From: Gordionus sp. m RMFG-2023
Taxonomy: Eukaryota > Nematomorpha > Gordioida > Chordodea > Parachordodidae
Reading direction: 5' to 3'
Assembly: GCF_954871325.1 (NCBI RefSeq)
Contig: NC_088775.1
Coordinates: forward strand, 75,989,561-76,053,560
Length of the DNA stretch: 64,000 nucleotides
Under the pieces are notes generated by a model. It was not told the origin of the DNA. It saw only the letters and a program-made list of their open reading frames with translations, and searched no databases. How positions within the stretch are numbered: position 1 is the stretch's first letter; each line of letters starts with the position of its first letter. Positions 1-11,790 of this stretch are shown here, in pieces. The translations under genes and the position numbers were made by a program.

Positions 1-90
1 AGGTCATCTTAAAAATAAAACAAAAAGTTACAATTGTGATAAATTGCGAAGAGAAGAGAGATTTTTTTTAAAGATATAATTACATTACAT

Positions 91-2935
91 AGGAGTATCC
101 AGGATTTTGCTAAGGGGGGGGGGGTACTATTAGATGAATTTTCTCCCCATAAATTTTATTGGAGAACTTTAGGTCTACTTATTGTAGGCTGACTATATTC
201 AATTTTTATAAAAATAATTATGGGTTTTCACTTTTATTTTATATAAAAATCCTTTTTTAATTTTTTTTTTCTCTTTAGCTTTCACATTTTCTGGTTGTAA
301 GCTCCTTCAACATCTCTCTCCACTTTATGTTATTCATACAATCTCTTTTATCTAATTTATACTTCTTTATATTGGCTCTAACTTTATGGTCCCATTGAAG
401 TTTTGGCCTTCCTCTTTTACGTTTGCCCATCGCTTCCAAACTCTCAACCTTCCTATCTAGTTCATAGGCCTTCTCATTGTGTGCCCATACCACCTAAGTC
501 TGTTTACCATTAACTTAGTCTTAATGGGCACTACCTTTAAACTACTTAGTATTCTTGTACTGCGCACTTTATCCTTTCTTGTTACCCCAGCAATCATCCT
601 CAACATTCTCATCTCCATAGTTTGTAGACTTCTCTCGTCTGATTCCTTGGTTGGCCATGTTTTCGAACTATATAGAATAGTTGGTTGTACTATAGATATG
701 GAACTGTAAATTTTTCCCTTTAATTTGTGTGGGATCCTTTTGTCAAATAGCACTCGAGATAAAGATCTCCACTTAAACCACCCTTGATTTATTTTACTCA
801 TCTCCGTTTGTTTGTATAGTGGAGCCCAAATATTTGCAGCTTTCAATTGCCGATATCTGCCATTCATTTATATCAATACTCTCTGTTTCATCTCCTCCTA
901 TCACCATATACTCCGTCTTTTCTCTATTTACTTTTAGTTCGTGCTTTTCTAGGATATTTATCTAACTCACCAATCTTTCTTTCATTTCATCCTTGGATTC
1001 GGCAAATATCACAATATCATCTGCAAATATCATATTCCACGGGACTGTTTGAGGTATAGACTATGCTAATTCATCTATTACTGTAATGAAGAGAAGTGGG
1101 CTGAGAGCCGACCCTTGATGAACTCCTTCGGCTATTGTGAAGCCTGCTGAAGTACCTGTTGTGCTAAGGACCATTGTTGTATGGCCCATATACATATCCT
1201 GTATTATTCTTATATATTTTTCGGGAACCTTTTTGTGGCGTAGCGCCCACCAGATAAGTTTTCTTGGGATTCTATCGAAGGCCTTTTCTAGATCGAGAAA
1301 GACCATATATAGCTTTTTGTTCTTTTCCCTGTATTTTTCAGTTATTTGCCTAATTGCGTGGATAGCATCAGTTGTTGATCTTCCAGGCATAAAGCCAAAC
1401 TAAGTCTCTCCTATTTCGATTAGGTCTCTTAATCTCTTATCTATTATTTTTTCGTATAGTTTTATTTCGACAATTGTGTGGATCACCTTTATTTTTGAAG
1501 ATAGGAACTAGATAGCTCTGCCTCCATTTTTGAGGGATCTCTTCATTTCCCAGTATTTTATTGTACAGATTTGTGAGGTGTATTCCCTCATCTCCTAGTG
1601 TTTTAAGCTATTGGAATATCATCTGGACTCCTAGCTTTGTTGTTTTTCATATGCTTTGAGGCATGTGATTATTTCTTGTTCTATTATAGGTTGTACAAGG
1701 TTTTAACATGGGGAGTGTTCGTCTAGATGTAGTATGTGGGGATTAAAGTTGAGAAGCTCCTGAAAATATTCTTTCCATCTATTCATTATTTCTTTTTCCT
1801 TTATTATCAATTTCCCATTTTTATTTTTGATTACTTTCGGAGCTCCGTTTATATCCCTAGAATTCTTTTCTCGTTGTTTGGCTAATCTGTATATTTTATT
1901 TTGCCCTTCTTTGGTATGTAGTTCTTCATATATGTCATTGTATACCATAGATTTGGTCCTAGCCACCGCCTTTGTAGCTAATCTCTTGGATTTTTTGTAT
2001 CTTGTCTTGTCATCTGGGTTTTTGGATTTGTACCATATTTTATAAAGGGCTTTTTTCTCCTGTATAGTAGTTTGTACCTCTTCATTCCACCACCATATTT
2101 CTTTATATGATTTGTTACCTCCCCTTGTCAAGCCTAGTGTCGATTTGGCAGTGTCTATTAATCTGGATGAAAGGCCTGTCCACATTTTTACACTACTTGT
2201 GATGAATCTATTGTTTCAATGTTTGCATTGATTGCAAAAGCATCTGTCATTGTTTTTAATTTACCCCATTTGATGCATGGTCCCAGTTTTATCTTATTTT
2301 GAGTGGATTTATTTGAGATGTGTAAATCCATGACTAGTAGCTTGTGTTGCGTGGCGATATCTTCTCCTGTGATGACTTTGCAATCTATTACATCTTTTAA
2401 TATTCTACGAGAGATTAGCATGTAATCTATCTGTGTTTTCCATGTACCACTTTCATATGTTATTACATGACTGTCTTTTTTCCTATAGTAGGTGTTGGTT
2501 AAGGCAAGGTTGAAGGCTTGCCCAAATTTCAATACATGCTCTCCTTCATCATTTCTTTTTCCATATCCAAAACCACCATGATGCCTTTGGTAGCTATCTC
2601 TTGCTTTCCCCACATGCGCATTTAAGTCACCACCTATTATGACTAGGTCATCTTTAGGGATTTCCATTACAGCTTCATCAAGGTTAGCTCTAAAGTCATC
2701 TATCTCTTCTTCCTTGCAACCCGTTTGAGGAGCATATACTCAAAGGATGTGTAGTATTAATTGACCAATGCAGAGTTTTATCTTTATTAGTCATAGTCGT
2801 TATTTTAAAAGTTATTAACTTTTACTAATTCTTTCAATTCTTTCCTATAATGATATTTGTATACATTTAAGGAGGGGGGGGGATTTTATTAGCCTAAAAT
2901 GATATTTACTAAAGGAAGCAAATTTGCGATGAATA
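91..2935. mobile_element. G-run-ended repeat (family B) interrupted by a LINE
   Basis: The left part (91-240) begins with a degenerate version of the AGGCGTAGCCA-type end, followed by a run of Gs. The same segment recurs at 7508-7670. The right part (about 2775-2935) recurs at 15860-16045 and 37060-37376. Between them lies the RTE LINE, so one older element was split by the LINE. No coding capacity of its own is visible. I infer a non-autonomous DNA element, because the best copy (35832-37376) has inverted ends. The right end here is eroded. Confidence 0.5.
241..2774 (-). mobile_element. RTE-clade LINE, 5'-truncated and degenerate
   Basis: This is a non-LTR retrotransposon read on the minus strand. 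The upstream end has an APE-type endonuclease C-terminal half: VYAPQTGC near 2730, GGDLNAHVGK near 2630 and the WKTQIDYML segment near 2430. Next come a linker (1703-2185) and a reverse transcriptase: FGFMPGRSTTDAI near 1390, motif A FLDLEKAFDRIPR near 1290, motif B GVHQGSALSPLLF near 1110 and motif C FADD near 1035. Then follow the RTE-type tail (MEMRMLRMIAG, LRWYGHTMRRP) and the last segment RGRPKLQWDH ending at 275. An A-rich tail (T-rich on +) sits at 241-275. The coding frame is broken by in-frame stops and shifts: VYAPQTG is preceded by a stop, a stop lies just before FGFMPG, and the RT and C-terminal blocks are in different frames. The N-terminal endonuclease is missing. A possible target duplication TTTTATYTTTAT lies near 230 and 2775. 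Confidence 0.88.
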
Positions 2936-3525
2936 TCTTTCGGAAAATCCAAAAATTTTAATCGTTTATCAATAACTTATCAAATGAATTTTTATATATC
3001 CTATCAATATTTACAAAAAGGTTACTTAAATATATTAAAAAATAGATTTAGTATCATCCCATCTTTGTAAAAAAATTTTTTAACTATATACATATATCAT
3101 AGGAGTTTAGCAAATTCGTGATTATGCTTCATTCCGGTTTTTAACAAATTTTAAAAATTAATATCATTTATACCACGTGTTTTTTTATAATTTCGAAAAA
3201 TTTTATTTTACCGGAATCGTACCAGCCAATTTCATCATGAATTTTCTTTAATTTATTTGAAAAACTTTATATCATCGGCTAAGTGTTATAGCGTTATCCA
3301 CATTTTTGCAAAATACTTATATTGATAAATGAATTCTTCAGCACTCTATACTTATAGCTCCACGATAAAAATAATATTGAGAATAATCATATATTTACAT
3401 TACTACACTGTGATCTCCTATTTAATATATAGGTAATATTCTTTTTTTTCTTAAATGTTCTCCTGAACATAAAAAAATAACACTATAATACTCAGCCGAC
3501 GATATATAAATTAATAATAATTTAG
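2936..3525. other. AT-rich stretch without recognised genes
   Basis: Only low-complexity A/T sequence is seen here. It lies just upstream of the exon-like segments at 3526 and 3920. Confidence 0.5.
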
Positions 3526-4084
3526 GATAGTTTCAAGGTTTACGGTAAAATTTTCCTGATATTTCAGAAGGTAAGTATTCTATACATCCTGGAATACAAA
3601 TCCGGATAAAATAGGTCTTTCAAAATTTTAAACAAACCTCGCTTTTGAAATGATTTCTGTTTTCAAGATTTACGTAAAAACCTCGATTTACTAAGTTCCT
3701 TATGATATATATATCTTAAAATAAAAGGGAAATATGTTAAAAGTAATATTTATAAATCTAATAAAACCTTATCTAAATTATTTTTGGAGTTTTTTTGTTA
3801 TTAAGGCTTTGATATCGATTATTTACATGCTATTTTCCTTAATCAATCAAAACGAAAATCAATCTCGTATGGATATAAATATTATATCATTTTGTAAATC
3901 CTATGACATATGAATATAGATACAAATGTCTATACATGAGACAGTGACTCAAAGCAATGCAACTCAAATCAGTATAAATTCTCAGCTGGACACACTTCAA
4001 ACTCAGATCAATCAAATTTTCGTCGAAATGCAAAATTTTAATAAAAACATTAAAAATGCAAACATTCAACACAATATAACATAA
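3526..4084 (+). CDS. Putative two-exon coding segment, coiled-coil, unnamed
   Basis: A 45-base exon-like segment (3526-3570) lies between an acceptor (AATAATTTAG) and a consensus donor (AAG|GTAAGTATT). It reads DSFKVYGKIFLIFQK. A second open segment (3920-4084) follows an acceptor-like TGAATATAG and continues in the same phase for 54 residues, including QLDTLQTQINQIF, to a TAA stop. The second part has hydrophobic heptad spacing. The combined reading loosely resembles the SNAPIN (BLOC-1/BORC subunit) helix around its SQ-L-QID-L pattern, but the expected C-terminus is absent, so I do not name it. No start exon was found. It may be chance. Confidence 0.25.
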
Positions 4085-4860
4085 AATTATTATATTATAA
4101 AGAAATTCATTGATTATTTTACGAAATAGTATAATAATAATTTTTATATAATTATTATATGTATAAAAAAATACTCTAATTTTTTAGAAACATAAAAATT
4201 ATTGTTGAATTTATGATTGCAATAGAAATAAAATGGATTATTTAATATCATGGATCTTATTAATTTGGTCTAAAATATTTAAATATTAGCGAGAGATTCT
4301 AGAAATAATAGTGTAAAAACATTTTGAGACAGATAAAAAAAAGGAGTAAGATATAAAATAAATTCTCAAATAATCACAATAATTATTTTAAAAAAAACAT
4401 CATATCTGAAAATAAATGAAAAAAAAACAAATTGCTAAATTTTTATAAATTTGAATAGTTTATTGAGTTTAGTGAACCCCAAAATCATAAAATCTGAACA
4501 ATCTAAGAAATCGCTACTTCAAATTTTAGGAACCGGAAGCAACCCCCATTTTAAATTTCCATGGAGCAGAATAGATACTCAATGTTTCATTTATTTTTAT
4601 GTATATTGTTCGAAATATGATTCATTCCGAAGGGTTTATTTAAAACCTCCAGGTCCGAAATTAAAATAAGCCAAAAAACATATCACTTTTAAATTGATTC
4701 TAAGTTTCAATTATAGGTAAATTTAAACACGTTGATTGATTATAAAATATAAAATCTAAGGGCGCCCATGAACTTTTTTTTTGTCAAGGGTTAAGGGGTG
4801 GGTATTTTAGAGGTAAGCCTATGATTTTTGTTTGTTCTATGAATTCAGCATAGTTTATAT
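4085..4860. other. AT-rich stretch, no supported gene
   Basis: An open frame of 72 codons at 4451-4669 has no recognisable motif. I see nothing else. Confidence 0.4.
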
Positions 4861-5094
4861 CAGAGGTCCACAGACCCGGACAAAAGCTCGGCGGGTATCA
4901 GATTATGTGTGGTAAATGATATAATGGAGCATTTAATGTTCACCTAATACACTCAAAATTATTTTTTAAAAAAACATTTTAAAATATCCGGGCCGTAAAA
5001 TCTTCAAAAAATAAAAAATCCGGGCTCCTAAGTTTTTTTTAAAAATAATTCCCGGGCTGGGTTTCCGGTTCTTGGAATAGGTTGCAGATCTCTG
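4861..5094. mobile_element. Short TIR element with CCCGGG-type subterminal words (MITE)
   Basis: It begins CAGAGGTC and ends with the complement of CAGAGATCTGC. The copies of the words CCGGGC and CCCGGG sit near both ends. The flanking 8 bases (GTTTATAT and AATTATAT) match at six positions. There is no coding capacity. The ends and flank length suggest a hAT-type MITE. Related pieces lie at 16746, 17660 and 18434. Confidence 0.5.
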
Positions 5095-5454
5095 AATTAT
5101 ATTATGCTTTTTTGTAAATGATTTGGAATAAATCCATAAATTATTTTGATTTGGACCATCCTTTTTACGCCCAAAGGAATGAGTAAAAAGAATATTTTTT
5201 GTATTATCAGAGGTTGCGTTAAATCTGAAAGTCTTGAGATTTTTTCACATTACTTTTCTCTCTAAGGTTTCTCCCCTTATTTTTGAAGAGTCTTTTTTTT
5301 AAATCTTAAAGCCATAAATATAGTCTTTATATTTATTTGACGGTTTTTTCGGTATATGGGACGAGAGGTTTTAAGGGAGTAGTTGCCTGATTTGCTAAAT
5401 TTGGATATGGGCGGGGATAGAAACGAAACCTTTTGTTTTTTTTGAAGCGTTATG

Positions 5455-5625
5455 TCAATATTTTAGCCAGAAAAATATTGGCTAAATCTCGAGATAAAGG
5501 TAATAGATTTCCAAACCTGTGCAATCTATGACCAGATCTTCAGTCTTGCATAATATTTTTATGAATAAAATATTGAGATAACCTTTTTTAAAAATCGGCT
5601 CAAATCGAGCCGTTTAACAACACTA
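5455..5625. repeat. Partial copy of the TAGTGTTGTTAAACGGC MITE
   Basis: The right end has the sequence complementary to TAGTGTTGTTAAACGGCTCG. Internal segments (TCAATATTTTAGCCAG, CTCGAGA) are shared with the intact copy at 19318-19541. The left TIR is not recognisable. Confidence 0.55.
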
Positions 5626-6246
5626 GTTATGAGTTTATGATTACAGGATTGTAATCGTCTCATGCATAAGGCTCTAGATTCCCGGTTTATAAACATTTTA
5701 AGAGAAATGAGTAAATATAACGACTTTTAAAAACCATAATTTATGCCGTATAAATAATAAATTAGCAGAAAATTATATTCCTTTAAATATAAAAACGATA
5801 TCAGAAAAATTTAGGCAATAAAAAAATAAAAAATAAAATTGAGTTTTCTCATTAGAGTTTGAAAAAAATAATCAAAATTTGAGCCAAAATCTATTTAATT
5901 TGTTGAAGTTCTTAATCAAATTTTCTAAAAATGCTAAAATCCTTTGTAAGTAAATCCTTGTCAATTTCATGAATAAAAATCTTTCAAATGAAGATTTTTT
6001 TCAAACTTTGACTAATAATATAATCGATGACTATCTAATGTCCTATTTTTATTAATGTAATTGATTTGTAAATAAAATAAAAGATTTAAATTTTAATTGC
6101 TATACATGATTAATGATATATTTAATGAAATATTATAAAAAATACACTCTAATATAAAGTTTGTATATAAAAATACTGTAATGTAAAATCGGTAAATAAT
6201 CGAGAAAAAATTTAACTATAAAATTATTTATATATTTTTTTTTTAT
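5626..6246. other. AT-rich spacer downstream of the transporter
   Basis: No genes or recognisable elements. It lies 3' of the stop codon of the minus-strand transporter gene. Confidence 0.4.
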
Positions 6247-7449
6247 TTAAGACTCATTAGAATCTTCCTCTCCATTTGTTTGTTCCGTAATTGATGAGCG
6301 TTCCTGTTCAGTTTTTCGATCTATCCTTCTAGCATATCTGAATAAAAAATTGGTTTATGATAGAGGGGGCTTCAAATCGTTCAATGATTGAATGGAAAAA
6401 CATTATTTAATACATATTTTTATTAATATTCAAAGATAATATATCAATAAATCTTTAAGCAGCGTTATACAAAGCATTTCAAACTTAAAAGAATCATTTG
6501 AAATTTTAAAAACATCTTGTGGAACATGTAAAATAATATAAAATTGTTTTAAAAAAATGCTTCGCAGATAATAAACTTTATCTTATTCAAATAAAACTTT
6601 CTTAGTAAAATATTATTAACTTTCCCCTAAACTAAATAAGTTTCACGTTAGCGGAAATGTGTTTTTATAGATAAATATACTTCTTCCTTATAAGTAAGAA
6701 ACATTGTTTAAATAAATTGTTAAATTATGATTCATAAGTGAGGTGGGAGGGGGGTAAAGACTAAATTTCGGATGGAAAATTAGCGAAAATAGAAAGATAA
6801 TTAAAGTTATGTTACTTCCTATGTCAAAAATGTATCGTGTTAATTGCTCCATTATATTTATTTCCAGTGGGAAAAGTTCTTCATATTATTTAAACGTTAA
6901 TTTATATGTTTAAACCCCACAAAGAAGATCAACTATATTCATGCCAATAATATGTCAATTTTAATTTTATTTTAAAATACAATTAATCATAAAATTTTAT
7001 TGTACCTTTTTAATAGTAGAATTTTTTTACAAATTAATTAGGTTAAGTAGAATCAAGCAATTGAATGTCCAAATTAGACATTATGTAAAATTTTATTTTT
7101 AAATAGTAATATGGCTCATCCCTACCAACTCATAGTTATAGTTAAAGTAGATATAATTACAATTAATACAAGTATGAAGTAAGATATAAAAAAAATGCGC
7201 GTTACCATACCCTTTCCCTTAAGATACGCCATTATTAATAACAGCATTATTATAAATAAATGTGTTACTCGATGAGTGGTAAAGCTAGAAGAAGTAAACA
7301 CGCTCCTAAAAAGTACACGAACCCATTTCCGGCATGACCAATGAACCAAGCGTCTTTATTGAGCGAAATCGAATATAGTTTCGTGAAAAACAAAGAACTA
7401 ATTATGGCAGTAATAGACTCGGTGCACGCTATAAGAGCAAATATTTTGC
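6247..7449 (-). CDS. SLC46/PCFT-like MFS transporter, two 3' exons
   Basis: The first exon here (7269-7449) contains GKIFALIACTESITAI followed by a hydrophobic segment and FVYFLGACLLLLALPLIE. This matches the GKVFALIA-ES block and last membrane helices of SLC46-family transporters. It ends GA|GTAACA, and the terminal exon (6247-6337) follows TTTTTATTCAG. The join makes the codon GAA in phase and adds a basic/acidic cytosolic tail (YARRIDRKTEQERSS..., 29 residues) ending TAA. The intron is 931 bases. The acceptor of the first exon (ATCGAAAG|GC) is unusually poor in pyrimidines. Strand, order and intron phase fit the 5' exons at 23107-24433, so both are probably one gene. That link is inference. 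Confidence 0.75.
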
Positions 7450-7507
7450 CTTTCGATTTATTAATTTTTTTAAAATATAAATAAATTAATATAATAAGTG
7501 TAAACCT

Positions 7508-7670
7508 CCATAAGTGTATTTAGAATTTTGCTAAAAGGGGGGGGGGGGATTTTAGATGAATTTTTTCCCCATAAATTTTATTGGAGATCTTTAGAGCTAT
7601 TTATTGTAGGCCTTGGCTATATTAGATTTTCATAAAAATAATTTTGGGCTTTCACTTTTTATTTTATTAA
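7508..7670. repeat. Family B left-end fragment
   Basis: It is closely similar to 91-240: a degenerate AGTATTTAGAATTTTGCTAA end, a run of 12 Gs, then TCCCCATAAATTTTATTGGAGA. It is cut at a TTAA where the piggyBac-like sequence begins. Confidence 0.6.
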
Positions 7671-8360
7671 CCACTTGGGTGAGGTTCATAGGACTCAAGG
7701 CATGCTAGAATTGATATTACATAAAAACAGTTAAATACTATGATCTGTTCAGTAGCTTCATTAAACATATTTTAGAATCAACATTCCAAATTCCATTTAT
7801 TTTGGTTGAGTAGTTTTTAATATATAAGCATGTTGTGACTGATTGGGGTCTGTGAGAGCCTATCAGAGTAAATACGTAATTTGTTTAAAATTATTATAAT
7901 CATATATATACTACTTAATTATAAAATTTATTAAAACGAAATTTAAATATATTGTATTTTAAATGAGATATATTGAAAAGAAAACATATATACATCTTTT
8001 CTGGTGGAGTTATTTTATTTAAATTATTTAAAATGTAATATCATTTTTCATATATTTGATGTGAATTTGAGATAATAACATTATCATATGTTCCAAAGAA
8101 AGGAAAAAATGACATAATACTATTAATTTTTCAAAATAATAAAAATGTTGATACAACTGACCCAAGCAAACCTGAAATCATAACATTTTATATTATGAAT
8201 AAACGTGGTATGGTATGGATATAGTTGATCAAATGACAAAATGTTATTCAATTTCAAGAAGGTCAAATAGATGGCCCTAGCAATTTTTTACACACTTCTA
8301 GACATACTTTCAATTAATTCACATAATATAGCAAGCATAAAAATATCCAATTATAAATAA
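7671..8360 (+). mobile_element. piggyBac-superfamily transposon relic
   Basis: It starts directly after TTAA with CCACTTGGGTGAGG. Around 8215-8275 the plus strand reads GMDIVDQMTKCYSISRR followed by SNRWP, which matches the conserved VD-xDQM...Y...R.T.RWP block near the end of piggyBac transposases. Later positions (near 8300-8340) still recall the family but contain stops. The right terminus was not identified. A GGGGTCT motif near 7853 recurs at 15785, inside GGGGTCTATTAGACCCC, and could mark a second relic. Confidence 0.55.
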
Positions 8361-8603
8361 AAAAAATATCAATGGAACTTATTATGTCATATTTGGAAGT
8401 TTGAAAAAAAAAGTATAAGATTTCCGTGACTTTTGAAAATTTTATTTGCATGTATAAGGTAACAGACCCGATTCTAGGCCCATTAAAAAAAATTTCAAAC
8501 TGCCTCTCAAAAAATTTGACACTTGCCCCCCCCCCCTCCCCCCAAAAAAAAATTTTTGGAGAATATTTTATGGATAAATTTTTTAAAAATAAGAATGTTG
8601 TTA
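8361..8603. other. Spacer with C-run
   Basis: A block with long C-runs at 8527-8543 resembles, in reverse, the G-run end of the hAT at 62178. No gene. Confidence 0.35.
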
Positions 8604-8967
8604 TGAAATCTTAGGGAGATTTTTATTTCTTTTATCGATTTTTTGGATTGTTATTTTTTATTTTCTTTTATCGATTTTTTTGAATTGTGACTAACTTATT
8701 TTTGACCAATTCTTGGAATTTGTATTTTTTGAAAAAGATTTTTTTTTGTTTTCTTTCTTAGAAAAAAAAAATAAAAAATTATATTTTTTTGAAAAAAGAT
8801 TTTGGTTTTTTTCTTAGAAAATGAAAAATAAAAAAGTTGTATGAAAAATAATAAAATTGAAAAAAGAAAATCCATTCAGCATTAAGGAAATATAACATTA
8901 TTTAAGATTACGTAAATCTCGACTTAGAAATTCGGCGACTTAGAAATTAAACATAAGAAATCTAACA
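8604..8967 (+). repeat. Left LTR of the Gypsy-like fossil
   Basis: It begins TGAAATCTTAGGGAG and ends TCTAACA. It pairs with 10709-11066. Confidence 0.8.
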
Positions 8968-10708
8968 CTGGCAACGACCAGAGGAAATAACTAAAATTCG
9001 ATATAAAAGTATCAAAGATGACACCATCGATTCCCATTAAGGATAACAGTGATTCTTTCTCAACATTTCGTATTAAATTAGAGGCATATTTTATATTGAA
9101 TGATATATCTGACAACGAGAAAAAAAGGGCAGCACTCGTATCTGCATTGTCCACCTATAAATAAAGTAATTTTAAAATTCGCTCCCAAATCTATTAATAA
9201 AATTAAATATGACGATATGTTAGATTCTTTGATAGCTAACGAAAAAAAAATAGCATTATTAGAAAGTTTCCAATTTGTTAAACGTACCTAAAGAGAGGGA
9301 GAAACTAATTTGGAATTTTTAAATTCGTTAAAGGCTTTAGCATTGAAATGCAACTTCAAAGAGAAATATGAAGAAAATCTAAAAATGCCGATTATCAACG
9401 GATTGGAGAGTACAGAGATCAAAACAAAGTTATTATTAGAAGAGGACATGGGAGTAGAGGAAATCGAAAAACTCCTCCGAACTATGGATTTGATAGAGGA
9501 AAAAGAAAAAGCGAAAGATATATTTTATTGTCAAGATGGAAAGGATCGATGCGAAATAAAATAGAAAGTAATAAAAAAAATTATATACAAGACAATCAAA
9601 AGCGCAATAGTAATAATAATAGCCAGGAACGATATAGGGACAATTATACTTACCAGACAAGATTAGATAATAGATTTATTAGATATAATTATTATAACAA
9701 CTCGAAGTATGGAAGGCATAATAATGATAACCCGCAGTACAATTATAATAATGATAACAAATATAATAATGATAACAAATATAATAATGTTAACAAATAT
9801 AGTAATAATGACAACAAATACTATCGATATAATTGGTACGATAACAATGAATATTATTATCATAAAAACAAATATCAATATTCTGATAAGATAAGGGGAA
9901 AGTACAGCACTAACAATAATAACTATAAATACAACGACAATCAATATTTCCAGACAAAAAAAACTTGCTTCAAATGCGGTAGTGACAAACATCTGATCAA
10001 ATCTTGCGATCAAAAAGGCCACGAGGAAGATATATCGTATATATATACTCGATGGATATCAAATCTTGTAAAGAAACATTCAAAGTCAATCTAAGTATAG
10101 AGGGTAAGGAAATAAACATGATCCTAGATACAGGAGCTTCAGTATCAATTATTTCGTTAAAGACTTGGAATACAATCACCTCCGATAAAATTAGGAGAAA
10201 TCGGCAACAAAAAGATTAAGAGACTCACGATCAGAATAATTCAACAAATAGAGCTACCGAAGAGGGAAAAATTTACGAATTCCAACAAGACTAAACTCAC
10301 ATCCAAGATCAACAACTTCGACTTCGGAAGGGGAAGGAAATGGAAGCAGGATACGAAAATAAAAAAAATACTAAACGAATTCTTATTAGCTTATAGAAAC
10401 ACCCAGCATACGACTACGGGAGAAACCCCAGCACAGATGATGTTCGGACGGAATGCTCGGAATCATCTTGAAATGTTTAAAGAAACCCATGAGAGCAAAC
10501 AAGACGATACGCACACAGATCAAAGAGGTACATTTTTTAAGATAGGACAATCAGTATGGGCGAAAACTTATAGTGACAAAGTAAAGTGGATCATGAGGAC
10601 TATAGTATGCCGATCGGGGAAGTTCATATATACTGTGGATACCGCTAAGGGCCAGTGGAAGAGACATAAGGATCAAATTAGAAAATCTTTTTAAAAAAGG
10701 GAGATTTT

Positions 10709-11066
10709 AAGAAATCTTAGGGAGATATTATTATTTTAATTTCTTTTATCGATTTTTTGGATTGTTATTATTTTTTATTTTTTTTATCGATTTTTTTGAA
10801 TTGTGACTAATTTTTTTTTGACCAATTCTTAGAATTTGTATTTTTTGAAAAAGATTTTTTTTGTTTTTTTTCTTAGAAAAAAAAAATAAAAAATTATATT
10901 TTTTTGAAAAAAGATTTTGGTTTTTTTCTTAGAAAATGAAAAATAAAAAAGTTGTATGAAAAATAATAAAATTGAAAAAAGAAAATCCATTCAGCATTAA
11001 GGAAATATAACATTATTTAAGATTACGTAAATCTCGACTTAGAAATTAAACATAAGAAATTTAACA
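10709..11066 (+). repeat. Right LTR of the Gypsy-like fossil
   Basis: It is preceded by a purine-rich tract (AAAAAAGGGAGA) and ends TTTAACA. It is nearly the same as the left copy. Confidence 0.8.
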
Positions 11067-11144
11067 AATGTAATAGGAAAAAAATAACTGCTGTTCAAAC
11101 ATTATCAGTTTTTAAAAAAACTGTTCATTCATGTCTGCTGAAAT

Positions 11145-11365
11145 TAGTGTTGTTAAAATGTCCAATTTGGCTCAATTTTTAAAACAGCTTGATTAAGATT
11201 TTAGCCAAAATAATATTATGCCCTCGAGATTTTGTAAATAGAGATTCAAATATTGCTTCCACCTATGAGCAAAATCTCCAAACTTATACATATTTTGTCT
11301 AAAATTTTAATCTGGTCATTTATATAAATCGATCCGAATCAGACTTTACAAAAATATTAGCTGAA
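11145..11365. repeat. Copy of the TAGTGTTGTTAAA MITE
   Basis: It begins TAGTGTTGTTAAAATG, then carries TTAGCCAAAATAATATTATGC and CTCGAGATTT, as in the copies at 19318 and 46491. The right end is eroded. Confidence 0.5.
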
Positions 11366-11654
11366 ATATCTAGTGCGACAACCGCACCCCATATTTAATG
11401 AGAAACGAGGAGTTAATAGTGGATGAAGATAATTATAAAGGTGCCAAGATTCAGAATAAAGATGAGGCTTAAGCTTTCAAAAACAAAAAGAAGAGGTTAG
11501 ATCATTTAGTTATTCTTATTTCAAATATTTTTTAGAACCAACAGATCTAAATCAGGTATTACCAAATAGGTCAACATCACTTGAAAAGACTGCTACTAAT
11601 AATGGAAGACAATTTTCTTTAAAGTTTTATAAATACGAAATGTATAAAATAATT

Positions 11655-11790
11655 AATTGAAGCTGATGCAGTTTTTTGATTTCCTTGTAAGATTTATTAT
11701 TTAAACAATGGTGAATCAACCCATACTAAAACGGGTTTTACTAACTGGAAGAAGGTTCTTGAAAAAAAAAATCAGAAAATTTAAAGATTG
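11655..11790 (+). pseudogene. TTF/ZMYM-type zinc-finger fragment of a hAT transposase
   Basis: The plus strand reads EADAVF, FPCKIYYL and then ESTHTKTGFTNWKKVLEKK. This matches the N-terminal TTF-type zinc finger of ZMYM1-like hAT transposases (FxCxPCxxF...GFxNWKxAxxx). It has internal stops, and the rest of that transposase is not seen in continuity. The upstream region 11500-11650 may belong to it. Confidence 0.5.

Larger units (their letters stand above)
8604..11066 (+). mobile_element. LTR retrotransposon fossil, Ty3/Gypsy-like
   Basis: Flanking LTRs (8604-8967 and 10709-11066) enclose a gag-like region rich in Asn/Tyr with a zinc knuckle (CFKCGSDKHLIKSC, near 9965). A retropepsin segment (ILDTGASVSII, near 10120) and an integrase C-terminal tail (LLAYRNTQHTTTGETPAQMM, near 10385-10440) follow. 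A likely primer-binding site (TGGCAACGACC) follows the left LTR. The integrase type points to Ty3/Gypsy. The element is broken and clearly shorter than a complete family member, with several breaks. The LTRs remain very alike, so insertion was fairly recent relative to other residents. No clear target duplication was found. Confidence 0.8.

Noticed and set aside
9528-10179. Overlapping open frames on both strands
   Set aside because: Only the gag-like reading fits the LTR fossil. The opposite-strand hydrophobic frames are shadows of its Asn-rich repeats.
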